In this document: positions 55,567 to 64,000 of the stretch, in pieces
Numbering within the stretch: position 1 is the first letter of the stretch
How the letters are laid out: the number at the start of each line of letters is the position of its first letter
NCBI RefSeq assembly: GCF_003952525.1
Contig: NZ_CP034451.1
Span: 3,844,001 to 3,908,000, forward strand
Direction of reading: 5' to 3'
DNA from: Mesorhizobium sp. M3A.F.Ca.ET.080.04.2.1
GTDB taxonomy: Bacteria > Pseudomonadota > Alphaproteobacteria > Rhizobiales > Rhizobiaceae
DNA length: 64,000 nt
The notes under the pieces: generated by a model
Told to the model about the DNA's origin: nothing
Seen by the model: only the letters and a program-made list of their open reading frames with translations
Databases searched by the model: none
Program-made: the position numbers and the translations under genes

Positions 55567-56812
55567 GGGGAGGGAACGAGGCCGTCGTCAGCCCCCATCT
55601 TCTTCGGCGTGACTGTCATTTGCCGCCTGCCCAAGTCTTAGGTCGCCGTTTGTTCCAAGGTCTGGCTTCTTCCAGATCTCGTGCGATACGGACCAGTGTG
55701 CCCTCATCCCCAAAGCGACCGACAATCTGAATCCCGATTGGGAGGCCGCTGGCGCTTTGTGCCAACGGCAAGGATACGGCAGGCTGACCAGAGACATTAA
55801 ATACGCCTGTGTACTGGATGTGCGCAGCATCCGCTGCCTTGAATTCCTCCGCCGACAGCGTCGGGTTGATCGTACTGTTCAAGCCGCCGTGCGGTAGGGC
55901 TACCATTGGCATTGTGGGGGTTAGCAGGATGTCAAAGGCATGAATCGCCTCACCCACCCGGCGCCGCATTCTCCGGTAGCCCTCTTCTGCGTCCCCTGGA
56001 CGCCGCTGCGAATTCCGGCCGTATTCATAAAGTTTGAGGTTGATGGGCTCTAAGGTGTCAGCGTTGATCGGGCGTCCCAAGGTCCGCGCCGTCTCTTCAA
56101 GTGAAGTCGCGAAAAAAAATGTTTTGGCGAGGTTACTCCGCAAGTACTCGATCGGCTCATATGGCGGCTCGATGTCGGTGACGTTGTGGCCCATTTCCTC
56201 GAGAAGGGCGGCCGTCGATTCGACGGCATTCAGGACTTCCGGCTCACAATCCACCTCGCCCCACTTGGTCCTTGCCACTCCCACTCTCAGGGTGCCGGTA
56301 GGCTGTGAAAGCTCCTCCACATAGGAGCGGTTCGGCCGGACAATGATAAATGGATCGCCAGGATAGGGATCCGAAAAGGCATCGAGCGCGCCGGCCATAT
56401 CACGCACGGTTCGACATAAAACAAACTCGCGCGATAGGCCAAATGATGCGTCCTGGTTGCATGGGCCGCCGGAAACACGTCCGCGAGACGGACTTAGCCC
56501 GACGAGTCCGCACCAAGCAGCTGGGATGCGTATCGACCCGCCGCCATCGTTGCCGTGGGCGATAGGCGTGATACCTACGGCCACCGCCGCGGCTGCTCCG
56601 GCAGACGAGCCCCCTGTAGAGCGTTCAAGGTTCCAGGGATTGTGGGTGATGCCATTGATCATACTTTCACCCATTATAGACATCCCAAGCTCCGGTGTGG
56701 CCGTTCTTCCTATAGTTCGGAGCCCGCTCTTCCGAGCGCTTTGAAAAAAATAGCTGTCAATTTCAGCGCGACAGCCTTGGAACAGACGGCTTCCTTGTTC
56801 CTGAAGGCGGCC
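55567..56812. repeat. Inverted repeat, right copy (pairs with 38470-39715)
   Basis: Covers the amidase gene from its stop codon to about codon 80. The match ends within GGGAGGGAACGAGG at 55567. About 150 bp further left another short stretch (TGGATCGGGGGTTCTCC) again matches the other locus near 39990, so the two copies differ by an insertion or deletion there. Confidence 0.88.
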
Positions 56813-57049
56813 CGCTTCCGTCTCACCAGCATCCTTGCGAAGGAAAGGCACGCCATGGAAGATCCCTCCATTCGCTCCGGCAACGGTCTCTGCATCTTCG
56901 TAAAATTCGACAACGGCATTGATGTGCGGATTTACCTTGTCGTGTGCCTCGCGCGCTAGCCGCGTCAATTCCAAAGGTGTAACTTCGCCCGAATGCACCA
57001 GAGAGGCCAAACCGGTGGCATCGTACTCTGCATATTCACTTACCCTCAT
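55616..57049 (-). CDS. Amidase signature family hydrolase
   Basis: This 477-residue protein is a typical amidase-signature enzyme with the Ser-cisSer-Lys triad. The Lys is in FLRKDAGE near residue 75. The glycine/serine-rich signature STGGSSAGAAAAVAVG and GNDGGGSIRIPAAWCGLVGLSPSRGRVS carries the two serines. Near the C-terminus GLPIGIQIVGRFGDEGTLVRIA is the usual ending. It hydrolyses an amide to acid and amine. The ATG at 57049 is preferred because AAAGGA is 9 nt upstream; the ATG at 57055 is too close. It is convergent with gabD. A nearly identical copy with a broken N-terminus is at 38236-39666. Confidence 0.92.
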   Translation of the reverse strand: MRVSEYAEYDATGLASLVHSGEVTPLELTRLAREAHDKVNPHINAVVEFYEDAETVAGANGGIFHGVPFLRKDAGETEAGRLQEQGSRLFQGCRAEIDSYFFQSARKSGLRTIGRTATPELGMSIMGESMINGITHNPWNLERSTGGSSAGAAAAVAVGITPIAHGNDGGGSIRIPAAWCGLVGLSPSRGRVSGGPCNQDASFGLSREFVLCRTVRDMAGALDAFSDPYPGDPFIIVRPNRSYVEELSQPTGTLRVGVARTKWGEVDCEPEVLNAVESTAALLEEMGHNVTDIEPPYEPIEYLRSNLAKTFFFATSLEETARTLGRPINADTLEPINLKLYEYGRNSQRRPGDAEEGYRRMRRRVGEAIHAFDILLTPTMPMVALPHGGLNSTINPTLSAEEFKAADAAHIQYTGVFNVSGQPAVSLPLAQSASGLPIGIQIVGRFGDEGTLVRIARDLEEARPWNKRRPKTWAGGK

Positions 57050-57229
57050 TTGCATCTATCCTTTCTCCCTTGCCCCGTGTCAGCGAGGGGCATTGGCACG
57101 CACAGCGCGATTTTGGATTTTCAACCAGAGCAAAACCAAACTGGAAAACAGCGGTCGTTTTTCCGACGCTGCTACAGTGCAAATCTCGACTAGACGACAG
57201 CCACAATCATTTCCGAGTAATGCGGGGTC

Positions 57230-57850
57230 AAATACTGTTTTGCGATATGATCCATCTGAACGTCAGATGAACACCTGAACTACCGACTTTCGCGCCTGGA
57301 AGAATCGCGATGAGGGTCGTCACGGGGCAAGGCGTGGCGCTGACCGCTGCTTGGGCTGACTCGGTTTGCGGATTTCGGCACGCATCGCGGTCCTTTCTGG
57401 CGCAGCTTGGCAGGCTTCTCCTTCCATGCGTCCGGAATCTGCCCGCCTTGACGTCGGCCTTCTCGGCGTCGGTATTGCGCTGCTTCGGCGCTGCCACGAT
57501 GGTGGCATCGACAATCTGGCCGCGCATCGCCAGATAGCCCGCCTTGGCGAGGTGTTTGTCGAAGCGCTCGAACAGGTTCTGGACCGCCTTGGCCTGCGTG
57601 AGGTGCTCGCGGAACAGCCAGACCGTCTTGGCGTCCGGCACGCGATCGCCGAGAACCCGGCCCGAGGAAGCGCATGAACGACAGCCGGTCCTGGATCTGG
57701 AACTCGGCCTGGTCGTCCGAGATCGTCGAGCGCGACGCCACGTCGGGCGACAGACGACACCGTCTCGCCCGGGAAGGAAGCTCAGAGGTGGCTGCGTTCG
57801 TCTGAACAGCTTGCGGGGTTTTGTAAGTGGATTCCGCCTCTGTCATGCCG
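57230..57850 (-). pseudogene. IS5-family transposase remnant
   Basis: Minus-strand frames contain the IS5 N-terminal and catalytic landmarks FQIQDRLSFMRFLG, PDAKTVWLFREHLTQAKAVQNLFERFD and AMRGQIVDATIVAAPKQRN (Asp region), interrupted by frameshifts. The C-terminal DDE part is missing. Confidence 0.82.
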
Positions 57851-58070
57851 CAACCGAGATTGGCTGCGACCCGTTGAAGTAGGCCTGATCCGGGGTTTGC
57901 GGGTCAAGCGATAGAAGGCCAGATACCGGACAAGGGCTGTCCGGGCCTCCGGCACGCTGGCATAGGCTTGCAAGTAGATCTCCTCGTATTTGATGGGTTC
58001 TCCATAGACACTCGACGAAGACGTTGTCGCGCCACGCGCCCTGGCCGTCCATGGAAATGGCGATTTCGGC
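57843..58070 (-). mobile_element. IS3-family OrfB C-terminal remnant
   Basis: Encodes GQGAWRDNVFVE-LWRT, IKYEEIYLQAYASVPEART and VRYLAFYRLTRKPRIRP in shifting frames, the end of an IS3 integrase-core protein. Confidence 0.8.
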
Positions 58071-58352
58071 ATCCGCTCTAAGTTTATCTCAAAACGAGAT
58101 AGCGTCGATCCGCAAACTGAATTTGACGTCGATCTCCGCGACCGATCATAGTTCGGATGCACGTTCTTCGCGGTATCTAGAAAAGGTTCTCAGCCTGTCG
58201 GTTCGCCGTTGATTTTCGGCACGAGAGGCTAGTGGTGAATAGTCAGTCGCCGCAAGGATTGGCCCCGGGATCCGACATGAAAATGAAGGAATCTATCGAC
58301 CTATGGTGCCTCAGTTGGTGCTGCAGAATGATCAGCAGGGAAATTGAACACA
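58071..58352. promoter_or_regulatory. Upstream region of the DUF2817 gene with the shared palindrome
   Basis: ATCTC-AAAAC-GAGAT at 58086-58100 is identical to 40941-40955. CATAGTTCGG follows at 58146. The gene starts 250 bp downstream. No other gene is seen. Confidence 0.55.
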
Positions 58353-59450
58353 ATGAACCTTGACAGCGCAAAGGAGCTAGCCTCCGTCGTCTTTTCTGAC
58401 AATTATTTCGAAGCGAGGCAGAAATTCCTGGCGGCGGCGCCGACGTCGCGAGCATACCGATGCAGGACAAACGGACCCTCTGGTGAGGCTCTCTACACGG
58501 ACGCAGCATATTTTGGCCCGGCGGACGCCAAGAAACTCCTGGTTCTGGTTTCCGGCACGCACGGACCAGAAGGTTACATCGGTTCCGCGGCGCAACTTCT
58601 ATTCTTGCGAGCTAAATTTCACGAGCGTCTCCCATCCTCCACGGCGGTGCTCTTCGTCCACGCGCTGAATTGCTACGGTTTTGCCTGGGATCGCCGAGTT
58701 ACCGCGGAGGGGGTTGACCTCAACCGGAATTTTGTCGACTTTTCCAAACCGCTCCCCTCGAATCCTGGATACGAGGAGTTGGCTGAGCATTTTGTTCCCG
58801 CGGACATCTCCGAGGAGGGATTGAAGCGCGCTGAGGCTGCGTTCGCGGCATATCAAGCGCGCCACGGCGAATTGAAACTTCGGGAGGCGCGGGGATCGGG
58901 GCAGTACACCAATCCGGGCGGCCTGTTCTACGGCGGAACCGAGCCTACCGAAGCCAGGCGAACTCTCGAGGAAATAACGAAGGAATTCAACGTAGCGGCC
59001 CGCGATGAGGTCATCATCATAGATTACCACACCGGCCTCGGCCCTTACGGCTATGGGGAGCTGCAATGCGAGCAGTCGTCCGGACTGGGCGGTTATGAGC
59101 GAGCCATCAACATCTTTGGCCCGTCCGTAACGTCGCCGGAGGTAGGGAATTCTTCCGCCGAAATCATACCTGGGACCCAAGACGCTTTTTGGGAGCGTAT
59201 CTTGGGGAGCCGGCACACCTACATTGCTCTTGAATTTGGAACGTACAAACTAAATACAGCGGTGCTGCGCGACGACCATTGGTTGTTCATGTATCAGCCA
59301 GAAGAGGCTGATTCCGAGCGGGGCCGACAGATCCGTCAGGTCGCCAAATTGCACTACTATCCGCAGGGGTCAGACTGGAAGGAGATGATCGCTTGGAGAT
59401 CGCACCAGGTGCATCGACAGGCAATCGAGGCGCTTGCGTCAGGAGAATAG
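58353..59450 (+). CDS. DUF2817 protein, M14-like zinc carboxypeptidase/deacylase
   Basis: A 365-residue member of the DUF2817 family, related to M14 metallocarboxypeptidases and aspartoacylase-type deacylases. Likely zinc ligands are His and Glu in VSGTHGPEGYIG (near residue 72) and His in IIIDYHTGLGPYG (near 230). VDLNRNFVDF and the late Glu in YIALEFGTY complete the active-site pattern. Starts considered were TTG 58344 and ATG 58353; the ATG has AGGGAA upstream. Its family is the one closest here to the N-acetyl-diaminobutyrate deacetylase step of ectoine breakdown, but peptides or acyl amino acids are equally possible. It precedes a polyamine-type ABC importer operon. Confidence 0.82.
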   Translation: MNLDSAKELASVVFSDNYFEARQKFLAAAPTSRAYRCRTNGPSGEALYTDAAYFGPADAKKLLVLVSGTHGPEGYIGSAAQLLFLRAKFHERLPSSTAVLFVHALNCYGFAWDRRVTAEGVDLNRNFVDFSKPLPSNPGYEELAEHFVPADISEEGLKRAEAAFAAYQARHGELKLREARGSGQYTNPGGLFYGGTEPTEARRTLEEITKEFNVAARDEVIIIDYHTGLGPYGYGELQCEQSSGLGGYERAINIFGPSVTSPEVGNSSAEIIPGTQDAFWERILGSRHTYIALEFGTYKLNTAVLRDDHWLFMYQPEEADSERGRQIRQVAKLHYYPQGSDWKEMIAWRSHQVHRQAIEALASGE

Positions 59451-59800
59451 CGCCCCGAGCCCGTCCGGCGTCAGCGCCAATTGAGGCAATGTCGGCTTAA
59501 CGCATAGAGGGCCTCAGAAAGAGCCGGCGCAGAGGGTCATCCAGTAAATCCGCCGCGCCACCGGGTCGGACCTTCCTGTATTTTCCTACTCGCTCCGGCG
59601 GGGCTCCTGCAACCAGCCCGGTGCTCCTTTCACGGCATCAATTCATCATATGACCATGTTACTAGGTGGCATTGACGTCATACTGCTGTTCTGTCAGCTT
59701 TCAAGTCAGAGGGGCGGAGCCTAGGACCCAGCCTGCCGTGCGGGCTGATAGGAGATCGGCAAGCAGGAGCAACGACGATCGGCGAGTCGAGGTAAGAAAC
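59451..59800. other. Spacer and leader of the second importer operon
   Basis: No gene recognised in 350 bp. The frame of the binding protein is open upstream to 59666, but that extension lacks a signal sequence and family match. Confidence 0.4.
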
Positions 59801-60943
59801 ATGGGTGATGAAATGGGACCTCGATTTTCGCGTTCCGGCTTGAACCGCCGGACACTGCTCCAGAGTGCGGCCGCCGCAATGATAATTCCGGCGGTCGCCC
59901 GGGCGACAACGGCCTTTGCACAAGACAAGCTCTCCGGCAGCGGCAAGGTTGTCGTGTTTTCGTTTGGCGGTTCATGGACTGAGGGCATGCGGAAGTACGT
60001 CTATGAACCCTTCACAAAGGCGACCGGAATCGCGGTGGTGGACGTCGCGGCCGATTTTTGCGAGCCGCAGGTCAAGGCGATGAACCAAGCTGGGCGGGTC
60101 GATTGGGACACGGCATATATCCAAGGGATGAATTATCCCGCCATGCATGAAGCAGGCACCTTCTTTGAGCCGATCGACTACAACTTCTGGGACGATGAGT
60201 CGCTTAAGGGCGTACCAGATTCACTTCGCCTCGAGGACGCGGTTGCCGCGATCGGATCGGCCATGCTGCTCGCCTATGATGAGCGCGTCTTCGGCGACAA
60301 TGGCCCGAAGAACTGGGCGGACTTCTGGAACGTCGAGGCTTTCCCAGGCCCGCGCGGCCTTTATGCTCCAGTGCCTAAGCACAACCTTGAATTTGCCCTT
60401 TTGGCCGACGGCGTTGCCAAAGAGGACATCTGGCCGCTGACCGATGACAAGGTCGACAGGGCGCTCAAGAAGCTCGACGAGATCAAGCCGCACGTGACGA
60501 AATGGTGGACGGCTGGAGGTGAGTCCCCCCAGCTGCTCATCAACCGCGAATTCGTGATGAGCAACGCCTTCGACGGCAGCGTGATTGCGGCCATTCTCCA
60601 AGGGGCACCAATCCGGATGGTGTGGGAAGGTGCGCATGTGAACTACACTTACTGGGTGGTGCTCAAAGGAGGGCCGAACAGCGAGAACGCACAGAAGCTG
60701 ATCGCATTCGTGAATCGGGCGACCATGGCAGCCGGCTTTACGGAGGGCACCGTGTTTCCCGGCCCCAACACAAACCAGCTCCAGCACCTGCCATCCGATC
60801 TGGTTCCTCTGCTCAGCATACACCCTGAGAATGCCCATCATGTGGTGCTAGAGGATTCAGCTTGGCTTGCAGCCACCCGCCCCGATGGCAAGACGAACAT
60901 CGACCACCTACAGGAGCGTTGGCTGGCATGGCGGGCGGGCTGA
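59801..60943 (+). CDS. ABC importer substrate-binding protein, spermidine/putrescine type
   Basis: This 380-residue periplasmic binding protein has a twin-arginine-like signal (GLNRRTLLQSAAAAMIIPAVARA, cleavage after AFAQ). The mature part is PotD-like: VVVFSFGGSWTEGMRKYVYEPF, CEPQVKAMNQAGRVDWDTAYI, YAPVPKHNLEFALLADG and FVMSNAFDGSVIAAI. The ATG at 59801 follows GAGGTAAG. It is the first gene of an operon continuing with a fused permease, an M24 hydrolase and an ATPase. Ligands of this class include polyamines, opines and betaine-like compounds. Confidence 0.9.
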   Translation: MGDEMGPRFSRSGLNRRTLLQSAAAAMIIPAVARATTAFAQDKLSGSGKVVVFSFGGSWTEGMRKYVYEPFTKATGIAVVDVAADFCEPQVKAMNQAGRVDWDTAYIQGMNYPAMHEAGTFFEPIDYNFWDDESLKGVPDSLRLEDAVAAIGSAMLLAYDERVFGDNGPKNWADFWNVEAFPGPRGLYAPVPKHNLEFALLADGVAKEDIWPLTDDKVDRALKKLDEIKPHVTKWWTAGGESPQLLINREFVMSNAFDGSVIAAILQGAPIRMVWEGAHVNYTYWVVLKGGPNSENAQKLIAFVNRATMAAGFTEGTVFPGPNTNQLQHLPSDLVPLLSIHPENAHHVVLEDSAWLAATRPDGKTNIDHLQERWLAWRAG

Positions 60944-62691
60944 TCTCTCCCTCAGTGAACGGCGCGCCGGAGCCTGTACGGGCTCCGGCGTTGGGCGGGC
61001 CGACAGGTTGGGCTTGGCTCCTCCTGCCTGGAGGCGTTTACCTCACAGTGCTCTTTGTAGTTCCGCTCGCGGGGCTTTTGGTGATATCGCTCGGAATGCC
61101 GGATTGGACGCTGACGCATTACCTGCGCATCGGCGACAGCCCGGTCTATGCAGCCGTATTGCGCACGACGCTTGAAATCAGCCTGGCGGTGACCACGCTC
61201 GCCTTCGTGCTGGGGTACCCTATCGCCTACGCTCTGACGACAGGAGGACCAACGCTGCGCACGTTCCTGCTCATTGCAGTGGTGCTTCCCTATTTCACTA
61301 GCGTGCTGGCGCGGACATTCGCCTGGATCGTCCTTCTTGGGCGCGGTGGCATCGTCAACGAAATCCTGCTCCAACTTGGTCTGATCTCTCAACCGATTAC
61401 CATGCTGTACAACCGCTTCGGCGTGATAATCGGCATGACCCACATCATCATGCCGCTCATGATCTTGCCGATGGCCACGGTCATGTCTGGGATCGACCAA
61501 AAGCTGTTGCGCGCCGCGAGAGCCAACGGCGCAAGCCCTTTGGCCGCGTTCCTCACGGTTTTCCTTCCGCTCAGCCTTCCGGGCGTCATCGCTGGGGTTC
61601 TGCTTGTCTTCATCTACTGCCTCGGCTTCTACATCACGCCGGCATTGCTCGGCGGTTTGGCTGATCTCACTATAACTATGGCGATCAGCACTCAGGTCGT
61701 AGACCAGCTCAACTGGAACTTCGGTTCCGCCCTTTCCGTGGTGCTCCTCGTGACCGTTTTGGTGATATTGTGGATCGGCTCGCGCTTATTCCCCATCCAG
61801 CAGCTTTTGGGGTTCTCCGATGGGATTGGGAGGGATGCTGCTGCCCGCCAAATGGGGGCGCGCTGGCTGATGCATGTCGGCTCCGCAGCAAATGCGCTCG
61901 ACCGCTGGCTCCCGTCATTCGGCGGACGCGGCATACCCATCCTGGCGGTCATCCTCGCCACGCTTCTGCTGCTTCCCGTGCTGATTGTGGCCTATCTTTC
62001 GTTCAGCTCCTCGCCCTATTTCGTGTTCCCCGTGCCTGGCTACTCACTTCGTAACTACCAGGCTTATGCTTCCAGTGCTTCGTGGATAGAAGCGACCTTT
62101 ACCAGCATCCGTGTTGCCCTGTTGGCGGCTGGCATGGCGACGGTCCTCGGCGCCATGCTCGCCCTCGGCCTCTCACGCGGTCGAATCCGCGGTCGCGGAG
62201 CGATGGTTGCGCTCGTGCTCTCGCCTATAATTATGCCGACTATTGTCGTGGCGGTTGCGACCTATTTCCTGCTGGTGCAGGTTGGGCTTCAGGGTACCGA
62301 GTTCGGACTGGCGCTTGGCCACGCGGTCCACGCAATCCCCTTCGTGGTCGTGATCGTGGTTGCCAATCTGCGCGACCTCAATCCGGCCTGCGAGCGTGCG
62401 GCCCGCAGTCTTGGTGCGGGGCCCTTAGCCACCTTCCGCACTATCCTCGCCCCGCTGATTATGCCGGCTCTCATCGTCGCCGCCTTCTTCGCCTTCCTGA
62501 CCTCGTTCGACGACGTCATATACGTGCTGTTCCTTGGCATAGGCACGGTCAACACCTTGCCTATGCGTATGTGGGAAGGGATCAAACAGGACGTCAATCC
62601 GATCATTTCGGCGGTGGCTACGCTGCAGACGGCGCTCGCGGCGATCGTCATCATCGTAGGTGCCCTCCTGGGGCGTCGAAAGAATACGTGA
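60928..62691 (+). CDS. ABC importer permease, two PotB/PotC-type domains fused
   Basis: At 587 residues this is twice the normal size. It has two consecutive binding-protein-dependent permease domains of about six helices each. The first coupling loop is DQKLLRAARANGASPLAAFLTVF and the second ACERAARSLGAGPLATFRTIL, with a linker around residues 290-330. One chain can therefore supply both membrane halves. The ATG at 60928, with AGGAG 12 nt upstream, overlaps the binding-protein gene by 16 nt. The fused form is known in a minority of polyamine/iron-type transporters. Confidence 0.9.
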   Translation: MAGGLISPSVNGAPEPVRAPALGGPTGWAWLLLPGGVYLTVLFVVPLAGLLVISLGMPDWTLTHYLRIGDSPVYAAVLRTTLEISLAVTTLAFVLGYPIAYALTTGGPTLRTFLLIAVVLPYFTSVLARTFAWIVLLGRGGIVNEILLQLGLISQPITMLYNRFGVIIGMTHIIMPLMILPMATVMSGIDQKLLRAARANGASPLAAFLTVFLPLSLPGVIAGVLLVFIYCLGFYITPALLGGLADLTITMAISTQVVDQLNWNFGSALSVVLLVTVLVILWIGSRLFPIQQLLGFSDGIGRDAAARQMGARWLMHVGSAANALDRWLPSFGGRGIPILAVILATLLLLPVLIVAYLSFSSSPYFVFPVPGYSLRNYQAYASSASWIEATFTSIRVALLAAGMATVLGAMLALGLSRGRIRGRGAMVALVLSPIIMPTIVVAVATYFLLVQVGLQGTEFGLALGHAVHAIPFVVVIVVANLRDLNPACERAARSLGAGPLATFRTILAPLIMPALIVAAFFAFLTSFDDVIYVLFLGIGTVNTLPMRMWEGIKQDVNPIISAVATLQTALAAIVIIVGALLGRRKNT

Positions 62692-62729
62692 CGGCTAAGA
62701 TTGAAAGCTCGCAGCAGAAAGAATAAGCA

Positions 62730-63911
62730 ATGCTCACAGCCTCGCAACTGCTACCGTTGGACGCGATCGACCAACTGCCCTTCACCCCGGGAGAATTCGA
62801 TGCCCGCCTTGCGGCTTGCCGGCGGGCAATGACCGAGCGCGGGCTCGACTACCTCGTGCTCAGTTCGCCCGAAAACATCTACTATCTCTCGGGCTTCATT
62901 ACCAAAGGATACTACGTTTTTCAGGCGCTTGTCCTGACGCATACTAGCGATCCGATCCTCGTCGTGCGTCGCTACGAGCAAGCCAATGTCGAGCGTCTGT
63001 CCTATTACCGGAACGCTGCCATATGGCAAGACACGGATGTTCCGGCCGAGGTACTTGCAAGAGCGCTGGTCGATTTGGGCGCTTTGGGAAAGACCGTTGG
63101 CGTGGATGCCAACTCCATGTTCCTTACGGTGAACGCCTACGAAACGCTCCGCGCTGCGCTGCCCGGCACCAACTTTGTTAATGCTTCTACAATTCTGGAA
63201 AGATGCCGGGCCATCAAGTCCCCGCAGGAGATCGCTTACATTCGCCGCGCAGCTGAGACGTTGTCCGCAGGGTTCAAGGCCGCACATGAAGCTGCGCGTC
63301 CGGGGCGTACTGAGAACGATGTGGCCGCAGCTTTCCATCATGCTGCCATCTCGGCTGGTAGTGAATATATGGGCAGTGCCCCTTATATCGCTTCCGGCCC
63401 GCGAACGGCACTTCCGCACGCTACCTGGGCTGGCCGATGCATCGAAAAAGGCGATCTGGTCATCGTCGAGGGATCCGGAAACTGGAAGCGATACAGTGCA
63501 GCCTTGATGCGGACCTGGTGCCTGGGAAAACCGAGCGACAGCGTCCGTCGGGCAGCCGATACTTCAAAGGCCGCGCTCGCCGCGGCGATCGCGGCCATGA
63601 GGCCGGGCGTAACAAGTGGAGAAGTCGATGCTGCGTGTCGTGGCACTGTGGCTCGCGCTGGTCTCGCCCATGCCTTTCTCAATAGAACCGGCTACTCCGT
63701 GGGCGTTGGCATCTGCCCGGGCTGGGGTGAAGGATGGGTCATGGACCTAAAGGACGGAGATCCCCGCGTCCTGCACCCAGGCATGGTATTCCATATCGTG
63801 CCGGTGCTGTTCCCCGAGCCGAACATCAGCGTAGGCTTCAGCGCCACAGTGCTCGTCACCGAGACCGGCGCGGAGATTGTCTCTGATTACTCGCGGGAGC
63901 TGGAATGCTGA
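62730..63911 (+). CDS. M24-family hydrolase lacking metal ligands, ectoine hydrolase-like (second copy type)
   Basis: This 393-residue protein has the same two-domain M24 layout as the one at 36047-37225 but is only distantly similar. The N-terminal part has LVLSSPENIYYLSGFITKGYYVFQALVL. In the catalytic domain the aminopeptidase metal ligands are absent (VIVEGSGNWKRYSAALMRT replaces the Asp-containing strand), and RTGYSVGVGICPGWGEGW parallels the ectoine hydrolase motif. It lies between the permease and ATPase genes of an importer, so it very likely hydrolyses the imported ligand. The ATG at 62730 follows AGAAAGAA. Its end overlaps the next gene by 7 nt. Confidence 0.85.
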   Translation: MLTASQLLPLDAIDQLPFTPGEFDARLAACRRAMTERGLDYLVLSSPENIYYLSGFITKGYYVFQALVLTHTSDPILVVRRYEQANVERLSYYRNAAIWQDTDVPAEVLARALVDLGALGKTVGVDANSMFLTVNAYETLRAALPGTNFVNASTILERCRAIKSPQEIAYIRRAAETLSAGFKAAHEAARPGRTENDVAAAFHHAAISAGSEYMGSAPYIASGPRTALPHATWAGRCIEKGDLVIVEGSGNWKRYSAALMRTWCLGKPSDSVRRAADTSKAALAAAIAAMRPGVTSGEVDAACRGTVARAGLAHAFLNRTGYSVGVGICPGWGEGWVMDLKDGDPRVLHPGMVFHIVPVLFPEPNISVGFSATVLVTETGAEIVSDYSRELEC

Positions 63912-64000
63912 AAGCCATACACGACACTGCCGTCGTAAAGACGGGCGGCATCACGCTCCGCAGCTTGGGAAAACGGTACGGCAGCGCCGTCGCCGTCGAC
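63905..64000 (+). CDS. ABC importer ATPase, N-terminus only (window edge)
   Basis: Thirty-two codons are visible, ending GGITLRSLGKRYGSAVAVD, the usual first strand of a PotA-type ATPase before Walker A. The ATG at 63905 overlaps the M24 stop codon (ATGCTGA), so it is the last known gene of the operon. Confidence 0.75.
   Translation, partial: MLKAIHDTAVVKTGGITLRSLGKRYGSAVAVD

Noticed and set aside
1..64000. nod boxes, tRNA genes, CRISPR arrays, rRNA genes
   Set aside because: Looked for by eye on both strands. No convincing example was found, and a motif scan would be needed to exclude weak nod boxes.

Overview
The window reads as a symbiosis island or symbiotic plasmid of a nitrogen-fixing alphaproteobacterium. 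It is most likely Mesorhizobium-like. The evidence is a fdxB / DUF683 / DUF269 nif cluster, an exopolysaccharide-repressor (SyrA/ExoX) gene, an ACC deaminase gene and several NifA/sigma-54 promoters (TGT-N10-ACA upstream of TGGCAC-N5-TTGC). These sit among insertion sequences of at least seven families, a decayed serine recombinase and a decayed trio of tyrosine recombinases. No tRNA, rRNA or CRISPR array was seen.

Layout. 1-5.8 kb (minus strand): an EgtD-family N-methyltransferase behind a consensus NifA/sigma-54 promoter, then a MmgE/PrpD protein, an IS110-truncated PLP decarboxylase and an aldehyde dehydrogenase cut by the window edge. 6-11.6 kb: three-level IS nesting (IS110 inside an IS630 inside another IS630) and recombinase debris. 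12-17.6 kb (minus): an EctB-like aminotransferase overlapping a 2OG-Fe(II) oxygenase, a radical SAM protein, tandem NifA sites and a LuxR regulator. 18.2-20 kb: an ABC exporter. 20.6-28 kb: a 2.8-kb nif-associated block present twice in tandem, flanking acdS; the second copy is decaying. 28.4-35.3 kb: an intact IS256 with target duplication, an L-ornithine/L-lysine N-hydroxylase-like gene and a decayed RIT element. 36-50 kb: an ectoine-hydrolase-like M24 protein, pseudogenes, a frameshifted D-2-hydroxyacid dehydrogenase, a peptide-type ABC importer operon and a polysaccharide-deacetylase-family amidohydrolase. 51.8-57 kb: a methylaspartate ammonia-lyase fragment, the intact PLP decarboxylase and gabD (inverted copies of 1-2.1 kb), and an amidase. 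58.3-64 kb: a DUF2817 M14-like hydrolase and a spermidine/putrescine-type ABC importer operon containing a second M24 protein.

How it may work together. The left part holds biosynthesis-type enzymes (N-methyltransferase, diaminobutyrate-type transaminase, 2OG oxygenase, radical SAM, N-hydroxylase, exporter), several next to NifA-type sites. The right part holds two importers, each linked to metal-less M24 hydrolases, an M14-like hydrolase, an amidase, a decarboxylase and a semialdehyde dehydrogenase. This resembles a rhizopine-like arrangement: a compound made in nitrogen-fixing bacteroids and catabolised by linked genes. The enzyme classes overlap strongly with ectoine/diaminobutyrate metabolism (EctB, DoeA, DoeB/DoeC-type). 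That link is inference. The promoters, the nested IS elements, the duplications and the family assignments are read directly from the sequence.
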